From SAR86 cluster bacterium AG-390-O18 (GTDB taxonomy: Bacteria > Pseudomonadota > Gammaproteobacteria > Magnimaribacterales > AG-339-G14): DNA of 64,000 bases. How positions within the stretch are numbered: the first letter of the stretch is position 1; every line of letters begins with the position of its first letter. The notes under the pieces are model-generated. The model was not told where the DNA came from and did not search any database. It worked only from the letters and a program-made list of their open reading frames with translations. A program made the translations under genes and the position numbers. The stretch is from positions 575,546 to 639,545 of the forward strand of contig QCHF01000001.1 of the NCBI GenBank assembly GCA_003279605.1. The letters are read 5' to 3'. Positions 34,540-43,157 of the stretch are shown in pieces.

Positions 34540-35590
34540 ATTCTTCTATTTGAGAAAGAGTAAATTCTTTTATATTTCTTTTTGTATCATAGAAATTTTT
34601 ATACCATTTTACTGTGGCAGAAGCGCTATCTTCAAAAGACATTTTTGGTTTCCAATTCAAAATATGTAGTGCTTTATCGCAATTTAATTTTAATAGGCTA
34701 GATTCCTTTTGCCCATCACCTGATCTTGATATTTTCCATTGAATGTTTTTCCAATCTTTAGACATTGTTTTTATAAGATCTTTCACTGAAAAATTTAAAT
34801 CACCACTTGGTCCAAAATTAAATGCCTCGCCATGTATATTTTTATTTTCATATAAATTTTTAGCTAAGAGTAAATATCCTGAAAGAGGCTCAAGTACATG
34901 TTGCCATGGTCTGGTAGAATTTGGATTTCTTATTTTTGTAACTTTATCTAAACTCGCCGATTTCATACAATCAGGAACAATTCTGTTTTCTGACCAATCA
35001 CCTCCTCCAATAACATTCCCAGCTCTTCCTATAGATAATTTGATATTTCCTCCTTTAGGGAAAAAGGATCTTTGAAATGAGCTTATTGCAATTTCTGCAG
35101 CACCTTTTGAACCACTATATGGGTCTGGGCCACCTAGTCTGTCAGTTTCTCTATATCCCCAAGGCCACTCAACATTATCATAAGACTTATCGCTTGTTAT
35201 AAGCACAATGCAAACGCTTTTTTTTAATTTTCTAAGTGCATTTAGTAAGTAAACACTTCCAAGAGTATTGGTTTTGAAAGTTTCTATCGGATTTGAATAT
35301 GATTCTTTTACAAGTGATTGGGCTGCTAAATGAAAAATAAAGTCAGGTTGAAATTTAATGACTTCTTTTTCTAACCTGTTCCCTTTGGATATATCTAGAA
35401 AAATGCTTTTTATTTCCTTATTCAATTTTAATTCTTGAAAGAGAGATGGTTTTGTGGGAATTCCTTTTGATACCCCAAGAATTTTTGCATCCATTTTTAA
35501 AAGCCACTGCGTTAGCCATGCTCCTTTAAATCCAGTATGGCCGGTTATAAGAATTTTTTTTCCTTTAAAGATATGTTTCATTTTATTCAT
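34523..35590 (-). CDS. rfbG: CDP-glucose 4,6-dehydratase
   Basis: RfbG converts CDP-glucose to CDP-4-keto-6-deoxyglucose. The 355-aa extended SDR has KKILITGHTGFKGAWL at the N-terminus (the HTGFKG version of the NAD motif is typical of this enzyme), the TSDKSYDN motif and catalytic DPYSGSKGAAE. Length is normal. Together with rfbF it gives a CDP-6-deoxyhexose branch. No RfbH-type 3-dehydrase was found, so a 3,6-dideoxy sugar is not predicted. Confidence 0.93.
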   Translation of the reverse strand: MNKMKHIFKGKKILITGHTGFKGAWLTQWLLKMDAKILGVSKGIPTKPSLFQELKLNKEIKSIFLDISKGNRLEKEVIKFQPDFIFHLAAQSLVKESYSNPIETFKTNTLGSVYLLNALRKLKKSVCIVLITSDKSYDNVEWPWGYRETDRLGGPDPYSGSKGAAEIAISSFQRSFFPKGGNIKLSIGRAGNVIGGGDWSENRIVPDCMKSASLDKVTKIRNPNSTRPWQHVLEPLSGYLLLAKNLYENKNIHGEAFNFGPSGDLNFSVKDLIKTMSKDWKNIQWKISRSGDGQKESSLLKLNCDKALHILNWKPKMSFEDSASATVKWYKNFYDTKRNIKEFTLSQIEEYENKQ

Positions 35591-37316
35591 TGGACTTTTC
35601 TAAGATATTTATTATTTTTTTTGCAATAAGATTTTTAGGGGTTTTTGAAATAAAAGATCTTGCAAAAGACTCATCAAATAAATTTGAATCGTATTGCCTT
35701 TCATTTAAATAATTATTCAATTTTGAGATCAATTCATCAAGTGATTCGCACCAAATTACTCTTCTACCAACTTTTTCTAAAAATTCTTTTGAGTATACGT
35801 TTCTTCCTGATAAAACAAAAATTGGTATAGAAGTTGAACAAGCTTCTATTAAAGTAGTTGAAGGAGTGTCTAAAATAACTAACTCAGCATTTTTTAAAAG
35901 ATTTATAAATGGAGTTTTAGATTCAAATTTAATGTTTTTAAAATTATATTTGTAAGGAATTTCATTTAAACCTTTGGTATTGTTAACCTTAAAAACAGTA
36001 TTCCAATTTTCTATATTATTCAAATATTCTAATATTTTTAAATGTGCTCTAACTAATCTAATATCTGAATCTAAAACATTTAGAAAGGGGATGGCATTTT
36101 TGTGCCATTTTCCTGTTGCATATAAAATATTTCTTGAATTATTTTTTTTCCAAGTCACTTGTTTGGATATAGATCCAATGCTTTTTATATTTACTAAATT
36201 ATTCTTCTTAAGCCAATTTTTATAAAAACTATCTACTGAACTTCCATAGGTGAGCAAGTCAGTTGCATAAAGCATTTCGGTAAATTCTATGGAAGGGTCA
36301 GGAGATTGTCCCCTTTCTCCATGATGCCATAAGATTACTCGCTTATTATTTTTGATAGCCGCATGGGCAAGAAAATTTTCTTCAGGCCAGGTTAAAACTC
36401 CGGTTACTACACAAGAAAATTTATTGATAGCCTTATCAAAATAATTTTTTTTTCTTGCAAAATATTCTAGATATTTTTTTATTTCATGAGACAAAAGTGA
36501 TAGATCTATGAAAATTTTTGTTTTACCAAAGTAAGCCTTATTAATTAATCCTAAAATTTCTTTATCTCTTCCGACAGAAGAACTAAGATTCTTCATCCTC
36601 AGAAGAGATATAGAAAATTTATCAGTAAAACTTTTATTTTTTGCTAACTTGAACCAGTCATAGCCTCCACCAATGATAGCTATTTTATTTTTTTTGGAGA
36701 AAAAATTTTTTAGATTAAATACCCTAAGAATATCTCTCACATATCTCAAAATAAATTTGATACTTTCTGCTGAAAAATGAAATATGAATTGTTTTTTTTC
36801 GGACAGTATATTTAAGTTTTCACTTTTAAACACATCAGATTTTTCTAATATTTCTGCTAATAGCGATGTTGGATCTGGCCTGAACCTTAAGAAAGTTGAT
36901 TTATTTTCATTTTTAAAAACTAAAATATTTATTTCAGAAAATTTTTTATCAAGAGAAGAAATAATAAACTCATTAAAAGAAATTTGTCCTAAAATTATGT
37001 ATAGCTGAAAAGAAAAATAGTCTCCTATATCAAGGTCAAGATTTGGTTTTTTTTGTCTTGAATATTTATTCAAATCTTTAATAAGATTTTTTAAATTAAT
37101 AATAAACTTTAAACTTTCTTCTTTAAATTTTTTTTCTTCTATGAAATCTTTTTCAGTAATAAACTCTAAGTTATTATCAATACAAAAAAAAATTGCTGAG
37201 GCTCCAATAGGATAAATCAAATCTCCTTTTTGCTTTAATTTGACATGATATCTCTTAGCTTGACTTGTATTCTGAAGAATAACAATTCTATTGAATTGTT
37301 TTTTAAAAGAACTCAT
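35583..37316 (-). CDS. Putative GT-B-type glycosyl/glycerophosphotransferase
   Basis: This 577-aa protein has an unrecognised N-terminal half and a C-terminal half with GT-B features: KRVILWHHGERGQSPD, LLTYGSSVDSF, NILYATGKWHK, and LVILDTPSTTLIEACSTSIPIFVLSG, resembling capsule and teichoic-acid-type transferases. It shares general layout with the product at 30083-31639, and the two may be distant paralogues. It starts after the longest gene-free gap in the island (98 bases), with AGGG 7 bases before ATG. Confidence 0.62.
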   Translation of the reverse strand: MSSFKKQFNRIVILQNTSQAKRYHVKLKQKGDLIYPIGASAIFFCIDNNLEFITEKDFIEEKKFKEESLKFIINLKNLIKDLNKYSRQKKPNLDLDIGDYFSFQLYIILGQISFNEFIISSLDKKFSEINILVFKNENKSTFLRFRPDPTSLLAEILEKSDVFKSENLNILSEKKQFIFHFSAESIKFILRYVRDILRVFNLKNFFSKKNKIAIIGGGYDWFKLAKNKSFTDKFSISLLRMKNLSSSVGRDKEILGLINKAYFGKTKIFIDLSLLSHEIKKYLEYFARKKNYFDKAINKFSCVVTGVLTWPEENFLAHAAIKNNKRVILWHHGERGQSPDPSIEFTEMLYATDLLTYGSSVDSFYKNWLKKNNLVNIKSIGSISKQVTWKKNNSRNILYATGKWHKNAIPFLNVLDSDIRLVRAHLKILEYLNNIENWNTVFKVNNTKGLNEIPYKYNFKNIKFESKTPFINLLKNAELVILDTPSTTLIEACSTSIPIFVLSGRNVYSKEFLEKVGRRVIWCESLDELISKLNNYLNERQYDSNLFDESFARSFISKTPKNLIAKKIINILEKSNE

Positions 37317-37414
37317 AACTAACCCTATAAATCATTGTTTTACTGAAATTAGCTCCAAATTCTTTCCTCAAAAACTATAACTTTAAATTCTAGCTAAAAT
37401 TAAAGTTAGAATTT
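37317..37414 (-). promoter_or_regulatory. Longest intergenic gap of the island (possible internal promoter region)
   Basis: These 98 bases are the largest non-coding stretch in the 44-kb island. They hold the hairpin at 37378-37408 and a T run just after it, then AT-rich DNA with a TATAGG close to the start of the 577-aa gene. I see no convincing -35/-10 pair. The region is the best candidate for a transcript boundary inside the island. Confidence 0.35.
37378..37408 (-). terminator. Inverted repeat after the aldolase gene, possible weak intrinsic terminator
   Basis: A perfect 9-base inverted repeat (TAACTTTAA at 37378-37386, TTAAAGTTA at 37400-37408, 13-base loop) follows the aldolase stop codon on the minus strand; TAG then TTTTT comes next. 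A second, competing 8-base repeat (37385-37392 with 37407-37414) overlaps it. The stem is mostly A-T, so termination would be weak. Confidence 0.35.
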
Positions 37415-38182
37415 TCATAATTCTGCTAAAGGATTTTGGGAGAATTCTGTAAGAAAAACTGCATCTATTGAAAAAGGAATAAAGGTACATCCTCTTTTAA
37501 TAAGATTTTTTAATTCTTTTTTTGAAGGACTTACCTGATGAAATCCAAAAGGTATCGATTTTTTTTTACATTCTTTAATAATAAGGTCGATATGTTCTTT
37601 GAACTTTTTGTTTTTAAAATCTCCAGTGATCCCAAGAGAAGCAGATAAATCATACGGTCCAATTAAAATACCATCCAGTCCTCTAACATTTAAAATTTCT
37701 TTTAAGTTTTTAATTGATTCAATATTTTCTATCATTGCAATTATTAGAGGGCTGTTTGCTTCTTTGATGTATTTATGAAAGTTTTTTCCAAAAAGGTTTG
37801 CCCTAGAAAAACCTACTCCCCTTTTGCCTGAGGGAGGCCAGCATGAGTATTTTATAACGCCTTCTAATTCCTCTTTATTTTTTATCATGGGAGCTATTAT
37901 TCCAGCAGCTCCTGCATCAAGTGCTGTTTTACAATTTTCTTTTGAACAATCTGCTAGCCTTGCCAGAGGAATAGTATTTGTTAATTCTAAAGCCCTAAAT
38001 ATATCTGGTAAAGATTCCACGGAAAACGATCCATGTTCAAGATCGACCGCTACCCAATCATAATTTTGATTTCCTAAAATTTCTGCAATAGAGGAACTTG
38101 GAATTTGCATCCAACTACCAATACTGGGTTTGTTATTTCTGAGTTTTAATCTAAGTTTTTTTAAACTGTTATATTTGTTCAT
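37415..38182 (-). CDS. HpcH/HpaI-family aldolase
   Basis: This 255-aa class II aldolase has the family's metal and pyruvate residues: VDLEHG, AGAAGIIAPMI, GKRGVGFSRAN, AMIENIESI and DGILIGPYDLSASLG. Family members cleave or form 4-hydroxy-2-oxo acids (pyruvate plus an aldehyde). In a polysaccharide operon the synthetic direction is plausible, giving a 2-keto-3-deoxy acid. The HAD and 2-hydroxyacid dehydrogenase neighbours fit conversion of such a product (inferred). It overlaps the HAD gene by 14 bases. Confidence 0.88.
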   Translation of the reverse strand: MNKYNSLKKLRLKLRNNKPSIGSWMQIPSSSIAEILGNQNYDWVAVDLEHGSFSVESLPDIFRALELTNTIPLARLADCSKENCKTALDAGAAGIIAPMIKNKEELEGVIKYSCWPPSGKRGVGFSRANLFGKNFHKYIKEANSPLIIAMIENIESIKNLKEILNVRGLDGILIGPYDLSASLGITGDFKNKKFKEHIDLIIKECKKKSIPFGFHQVSPSKKELKNLIKRGCTFIPFSIDAVFLTEFSQNPLAEL

Positions 38183-38807
38183 AATTTATAAAATTTTTAA
38201 CTTTATAATCTATAGAAATTTTCTTAAAAATTTCTTTATTATGCTTATGCATTCTTAATAAAAAAGAAATACCATTTTCTAAAGATGCATTATAGTCTGT
38301 TAATGCATCTCCAAAAAAAATACATTCCCTTTTAAGAAGTTTATTCTCAAATATAATTTTTTTTACCGCTAAAGGTTTTTCTAAAGGAGATCCAAAAATA
38401 GAAGTAAAAGCATTAAAAATATTTAATTTTTTTAAAATAAATTCAATCTCTTTTTGAGGAGTAGCAGTTACCAAAAAAAAGTTTTGTTGATAGGGATTAG
38501 AACACAAGTATTCTCTAGCCCCCATTACCCAATTTGATTTTATCACCCTAGTAATTACATCTTTTTCAAAAATATCAAGATAATTTGTAAGTTCTGATTT
38601 ATCTATCTGTGCCCACTCTAAATATAAAGGAATTTTTTTATATCTTGATATGCCCGAATTATTTAAGTGGTGGTCTTCAATCTTTTTTTTTACATTAACA
38701 TCTATCCCATGAAATAAATTCAAAAATGCTTCATTTTTTATATCTACAGAATCTTTTATTACTCCATCAAAATCCCAAAAAATATTTCTATATTTTTTAA
38801 GACTCAC
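38169..38807 (-). CDS. HAD-superfamily hydrolase
   Basis: At 212 aa this is a phosphoglycolate-phosphatase-type HAD (HAD_2) protein with motif I WDFDGVIKDS (Asp12, Asp14), motif II VTATPQ, and motifs III/IV KPLAVKK and CIFFGDALTDYNAS. It probably dephosphorylates a sugar or sugar-acid phosphate in the pathway formed with its neighbours. It overlaps both flanking genes. Substrate unknown. Confidence 0.85.
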   Translation of the reverse strand: MSLKKYRNIFWDFDGVIKDSVDIKNEAFLNLFHGIDVNVKKKIEDHHLNNSGISRYKKIPLYLEWAQIDKSELTNYLDIFEKDVITRVIKSNWVMGAREYLCSNPYQQNFFLVTATPQKEIEFILKKLNIFNAFTSIFGSPLEKPLAVKKIIFENKLLKRECIFFGDALTDYNASLENGISFLLRMHKHNKEIFKKISIDYKVKNFINYEQI

Positions 38808-39696
38808 TTTTATCTAACTCAAGTTGAACTTCTTCAACGATTTCTAATAATCCTTGTCCTAAATCTTTAAATTCTGTTGGAACAATTTTTTTTGCATCTT
38901 TAGCTTTATGTCTATATGGAGTTAATCCATAGTGTTCCGACCTAGAATTATCGTCTAAAAAATCTACTTTTCTTTTCATACCAATTATTTCAAAAAGTAT
39001 TGAAAAAAGGTCATCTACCTTAATAGTTTGTTGGCCAGTTATTGTATAAGCATTATTTGCATATTTTTTGTCTAATAATTTCACACTTAATTGAGCTGCA
39101 TCTTCAACATTTATATACTCTCTTATTTCTTTTCCGGTTCCACTGTAGATGAGTTTTTTATTTTTTAAAATTTGTTTGGCAAAATCTCTTATTGCATTCC
39201 AATCTTGTGATCTTGATCCATATAGAGATCCATATCTCATGAGAGTGAAATCAATTCCAAATTCTTTTCCGTAAGCCTCAATTATAGATTCTGCTGATGA
39301 TTTACTTACGCTGTAAAAAGATCCTAGATCGCTATAAACATACATGCTTGAAGCAAAAAGAAATCTTTTTACCTTTGTTTTTTTTATGGCTTCTAGAATC
39401 TTCACAGTTCCTAAAATATTAAGATACAAAGTATTAAAAGGATCTCTCTTTGATTCGGCAATATCAGCTATAGCACCAAAATGATAAACGAGAGATACTC
39501 CTTTTAAAGCGTTTTTTAGATCTTTCTCTTCTGAATAGTCACCAAGAATCATTTCTTGGTCACTGCGTAACCATCTAGAGGGTTTTTTATCAAAAATTAA
39601 TACCTTATAGCCTTTATTTGAAAGAGCATCAGCTGTATGACTTCCTAAAAAACCTCCGCCACCTATTACTAATACTTTTTCTAATTTTTTACTCAT
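38797..39696 (-). CDS. NAD-dependent epimerase/dehydratase
   Basis: This 299-aa extended SDR has VLVIGGGGFLGSHTADAL at its start and YSVSKSSAES as the catalytic Tyr/Lys motif; FASSMYVYSD provides the Ser. It is somewhat shorter than GalE and has a divergent C-terminus. It may epimerise or dehydrate a sugar nucleotide. There is no sign of which nucleotide it uses. It overlaps the HAD gene by 11 bases. Confidence 0.85.
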   Translation of the reverse strand: MSKKLEKVLVIGGGGFLGSHTADALSNKGYKVLIFDKKPSRWLRSDQEMILGDYSEEKDLKNALKGVSLVYHFGAIADIAESKRDPFNTLYLNILGTVKILEAIKKTKVKRFLFASSMYVYSDLGSFYSVSKSSAESIIEAYGKEFGIDFTLMRYGSLYGSRSQDWNAIRDFAKQILKNKKLIYSGTGKEIREYINVEDAAQLSVKLLDKKYANNAYTITGQQTIKVDDLFSILFEIIGMKRKVDFLDDNSRSEHYGLTPYRHKAKDAKKIVPTEFKDLGQGLLEIVEEVQLELDKSES

Positions 39697-39700
39697 TTAT

Positions 39701-40642
39701 TTAAATTTGATTAATAAGTTTTTTGTTACCTATAAATCTTATTACTTCTTGTAACGATTCATTTTCCATCTGAATTCTTGAAGAGCTTGTCATAGGTCCT
39801 AAGTGAGATGTTAGCAAGCAACTTGAAAAATTAGCCAAAGGTCCTAAATATGGTTCTTGGGAGAAAACATCTAGAGCTACACCTTCAAAGTGATCTTTTT
39901 TAAGAAGAGATACTAAGTCCTTTTCATTTATTATTTGTCCTCTTGAAGTATTAATTAAGTAACTGCCCTTCTTCATCTTTAAAAATTCTTTTTTTGATAA
40001 AAAATGTTTAGTCAATTTATTTAATGGCAAGTGTAAAGTTAATATATCAGACCGTTTCAAAATTTCATTCTTTGAAACAAAAAAGACATTTTTATTTGCT
40101 TTTATTACTTTCTTATTATTTTCATTGACTAATATGTCTTTCACTCCTAATCCTTTAAGTTTTTTTATAACCGACTGACCAATTTTTCCATATCCAACTA
40201 TGCCTATTGTTTTATTAACAATGTCCTCACCCATATATTTTAACCATCTTCCGTGATGAAGATCATCGTTAGATAAATGTATAGACCTCAATAATGAAAA
40301 AATTAGTCCAATAGTTAGCTCAGATACTGCACTTACAGGCGCCTCTGGGGTAATAGTTACTTTGATATCATGGTTATTACAATAATCCATATCAATGTTG
40401 TCGTAACCAACCCCGACCCTTGATATGAGTTTTAAATTCTTTAGTTTATTTAAAACAAATTTATCTAATTTATCGGTACCGGCAATTAGAAAGTCACAAT
40501 CTTTACCAAAACTTATCAATTCATTTTTTGAAAATTTACAATTTTTTTGATTAGATATAATATCTACCCCTAACTTTTTTAGTTCCTTCACATAAATACT
40601 TTTTTCAATTTCAAATGGAGTAGTTGTTATCAAAGCTTTCAT
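39701..40642 (-). CDS. D-2-hydroxyacid dehydrogenase (phosphoglycerate-dehydrogenase-like)
   Basis: This 313-aa protein has the D-isomer 2-hydroxyacid dehydrogenase layout: catalytic/NAD domain motifs SRVGVGYDNID, GIVGYGKIG (GxGxxG at 150-155), INTSRGQIINEKDL and the active-site His in TSHLGP. It lacks a C-terminal ACT domain, so it is not the regulated serine-pathway SerA. In this operon it probably interconverts a 2-keto acid and 2-hydroxy acid. It lies 4 bases from each neighbour. Confidence 0.87.
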   Translation of the reverse strand: MKALITTTPFEIEKSIYVKELKKLGVDIISNQKNCKFSKNELISFGKDCDFLIAGTDKLDKFVLNKLKNLKLISRVGVGYDNIDMDYCNNHDIKVTITPEAPVSAVSELTIGLIFSLLRSIHLSNDDLHHGRWLKYMGEDIVNKTIGIVGYGKIGQSVIKKLKGLGVKDILVNENNKKVIKANKNVFFVSKNEILKRSDILTLHLPLNKLTKHFLSKKEFLKMKKGSYLINTSRGQIINEKDLVSLLKKDHFEGVALDVFSQEPYLGPLANFSSCLLTSHLGPMTSSSRIQMENESLQEVIRFIGNKKLINQI

Positions 40643-40646
40643 TAGA

Positions 40647-41312
40647 CTAAGTTACAAGAATCCAATCAGATTTACTTAAAAGAGAAGCTGGGTATTTTTT
40701 TTTATCGTAGCTGCCATGGAGTATGTCCGTCATGACCTGTTTTTTTTCTTTGCCTTTAACAATTACCAGAGAATTAATTGCTTTTTTTATTAAAATTGGA
40801 GTGGCAGTAACTCTTTCAAATTTATGCAAATCACTTTCTGAATGAACAAAAAACCTTTCTTTTTCTTTAAGATTTTCTGAGTAAGGAAAAAGTGAAGCAA
40901 TATGACCATCGGTTCCCAAACTAAAAATCATTAAATCTATTTGTTGAGGAATAATATATGAATAATTCTCTGCCGCATCATAAGCGCTATATTTTTCAAC
41001 TTCAATTCTATGTAATTTACAATCATTTGGAATACCTTCTTTGAAAAGAGTGTTTAAAGTCATATTGTAATTACTATGAATTGAATTAAATTTAACTAAT
41101 CTTTCATCGCTGAAGTAAAAATCTATTTTTTTAAAATCCTTGAAAGATTTTTGTTTCCCCCAAAATTTGTAAAAACTTTTTATAGAATTTCCCCCAGTTA
41201 AGAATATATTCCTTCTTTTATTGTTATTAGTTTCAGGATAGATAATTTCGCAAATATGATCATGAAGATTTCTATGCCAATTATCTTTTTTAAATTCTAA
41301 AAGTCTTATCAT
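40647..41312 (-). CDS. 6-phosphogluconolactonase-family protein
   Basis: This 221-aa protein has the Pgl/NagB fold signatures IFLTGGNSIKSFY, FYFSDERLVKFNSIHSNYNM, SLGTDGHIASLFP and KYPASLLS. The DGHIASLFP sequence favours a 6-phosphogluconolactonase over glucosamine-6-phosphate deaminase. Its place between a sulfotransferase-like gene and a hydroxyacid dehydrogenase gene suggests it may open a lactone in a sugar-acid pathway rather than serve the pentose phosphate route. A run of nine A residues occurs in codons for DKKKYP. Confidence 0.82.
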   Translation of the reverse strand: MIRLLEFKKDNWHRNLHDHICEIIYPETNNNKRRNIFLTGGNSIKSFYKFWGKQKSFKDFKKIDFYFSDERLVKFNSIHSNYNMTLNTLFKEGIPNDCKLHRIEVEKYSAYDAAENYSYIIPQQIDLMIFSLGTDGHIASLFPYSENLKEKERFFVHSESDLHKFERVTATPILIKKAINSLVIVKGKEKKQVMTDILHGSYDKKKYPASLLSKSDWILVT

Positions 41313-41325
41313 TTAATTTTAAGAA

Positions 41326-42348
41326 TCAGTGATAATTTGACAGCTTGCTTGGGAATTTTTTATTGTAGACTTCTATTAAGTTGTTAAAACTATCAATATT
41401 TTCTTTTGACCCTTTTTTTCGAAGCCTTAAAACTAATTTTTTATAAAATTCCTCTTCATTTTGGTTATCTTCAATTTTTTTAAATCCATAACTTTTATGA
41501 CCTAACCCATCCATCAAAAGTTTTCTAGGAATCCTCTGTCTTGCAAGAATTCTTTTTATTTTCTTATGATGACTTCTTTTCAAAAAAGTTGATAGGTCTG
41601 ACAGTATTTTATTAGGTTTTGTAACAATATCTTCAAAGCTTAGATATAGAATTGTTTTATCATTATTTGTGTGCGGTAACTCAGTTTTAAATAATTTTTC
41701 ATAGCACTTTCTTATAGAAATTAAAGCTTTGTCAAAAACATCATATGAGAAATACTCATCCTTAAATTCATCAGCCCACCAGGGTATTTTTGTTTTTTGA
41801 TAGTAAAAAGAAACTGTAAATTCTCTTGGCGAATCAAATCTTCTTAAATAATTTTCCCAGTGCTCTATCATATAAAGCGGATGTCTTACGACTTCAACAA
41901 TTTTTAATCTGTCCCCATAAGCATTAAAAAGAAGTTCAGGCGTCATCAAAATCATGTGAGACATTAAATTCAAAGCGATATTATTTTCGTTAATATTTGC
42001 AAGATTATGATCTCCATCCTTCTTAAAAAGTCTCTGTAAGTAATCCAATGGATTAGGGTTGTTTTTTAAACCAGAATCGTCACTAAATCTTAAGTTAACT
42101 TCTCTAGATATAGAATTGTTGTATTGAGAGAGATCAGCATAAGTATTAAGCATCCAAGTAGCAGAATCTTTTTCTATTTTATTTAAATGATATAAAACAG
42201 ATATATATTCATAAATATGTTCCAGCTTGAACTTCTCTACTTTTTGCATGCCACCTATGATTGGTCCAAGAATACTTTTACCTGTGCCCCACAATCCATC
42301 TATAAAAATTATGTCATTTTTTAAGTTGAGTTTTTTTTCTAAAAACAT
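41326..42348 (-). CDS. P-loop sulfotransferase-like protein
   Basis: The 340-aa protein begins with a nucleotide-binding loop, IIFIDGLWGTGKSILGP (GLWGTGKS at 18-25), and has VEVVRHPLYMIEHW, which resembles the PAPS-binding R/HxP motif of sulfotransferases. LYLSFEDIVTKPNKILSDL is another sulfotransferase-like segment. It may add sulfate to the polysaccharide, but a kinase-like role is not excluded. It ends 13 bases before the lactonase-like gene and starts 5 bases after the SDR gene. Confidence 0.65.
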   Translation of the reverse strand: MFLEKKLNLKNDIIFIDGLWGTGKSILGPIIGGMQKVEKFKLEHIYEYISVLYHLNKIEKDSATWMLNTYADLSQYNNSISREVNLRFSDDSGLKNNPNPLDYLQRLFKKDGDHNLANINENNIALNLMSHMILMTPELLFNAYGDRLKIVEVVRHPLYMIEHWENYLRRFDSPREFTVSFYYQKTKIPWWADEFKDEYFSYDVFDKALISIRKCYEKLFKTELPHTNNDKTILYLSFEDIVTKPNKILSDLSTFLKRSHHKKIKRILARQRIPRKLLMDGLGHKSYGFKKIEDNQNEEEFYKKLVLRLRKKGSKENIDSFNNLIEVYNKKFPSKLSNYH

Positions 42349-42353
42349 TTGAA

Positions 42354-43154
42354 TTATTTAAGGCCAAAGCCGCCATCTACCCTGATATCTTGTCCTGTCA
42401 TATAAGCTGATAGATCTGAAGCTAAAAATGCAATAACCCCAGAAATGTCCTGTTCTTTAGCCATTCTTCCCAAAGGTGTTTTACTTTCGTAACGCTTAAT
42501 AAATTTTAAAGGCTGATTTCTTTTTATACCTCCTGGAGACACAGAATTTACTCTAATCTCAGGAGATAGAGTTACAGCAAGCCACTTAGTAAAATTGATT
42601 AATCCAGCTTTCGATGCGCCGTATGCAGCAGGATTATAAATAGATGTATTTTTATACATTTTCCAATCAGGAGCAGATGATCCGTAAATTGAGCCAATGT
42701 TTATTATATTGCCCTGTTTTGTTTTTTTTAGAGCTGGAGAAAATTTTTGAACCAAGTTAAAAACTGAAAACAAGTTGAGCTCGAAACTTTTTTGCCAACC
42801 TTCTTTTTTTTGATTTTCAAAATCTGTATTCCAACCTTCTATATTAGAAGAGCCTGTATAAGATGCATTATTTATCAAGACATTTAAACCTCCAGCTTTT
42901 TTTATTTCTTTATAAAGATTATCCACTTCTTTATCGTTTGTTATGTCACAGTTATGATATGAAATTTTTCTGGGATAGGAAGAAAGAATTTTTTTTAAAT
43001 TTCCATCCGATCCAATTTCTTTAATATCAACCATGTACACTTTAGCTCCAAGCTCTAAAAAGTTTTTGGTTAAAGAAAGTCCAAGGCCCCCAGCAGCTCC
43101 GGTAATTAAGATTTTTTTGTTATTTAGAGATAGGAAGGAAATATTTTTTTTCAT
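42354..43154 (-). CDS. SDR-family oxidoreductase (PtmA-like context)
   Basis: This classical 266-aa SDR has ILITGAAGGLGLSLTK near the N-terminus, NNASYTG, and AAYGASKAGL with catalytic Tyr and Lys; it ends DIRVDGGFGLK as FabG-type enzymes do. It lies 3 bases after a CMP-sugar-synthetase gene; in Campylobacter a similar SDR (PtmA) accompanies the legionaminic acid genes. It probably oxidises or reduces a sugar intermediate. Confidence 0.85.
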   Translation of the reverse strand: MKKNISFLSLNNKKILITGAAGGLGLSLTKNFLELGAKVYMVDIKEIGSDGNLKKILSSYPRKISYHNCDITNDKEVDNLYKEIKKAGGLNVLINNASYTGSSNIEGWNTDFENQKKEGWQKSFELNLFSVFNLVQKFSPALKKTKQGNIINIGSIYGSSAPDWKMYKNTSIYNPAAYGASKAGLINFTKWLAVTLSPEIRVNSVSPGGIKRNQPLKFIKRYESKTPLGRMAKEQDISGVIAFLASDLSAYMTGQDIRVDGGFGLK

Positions 43155-43157
43155 TTT

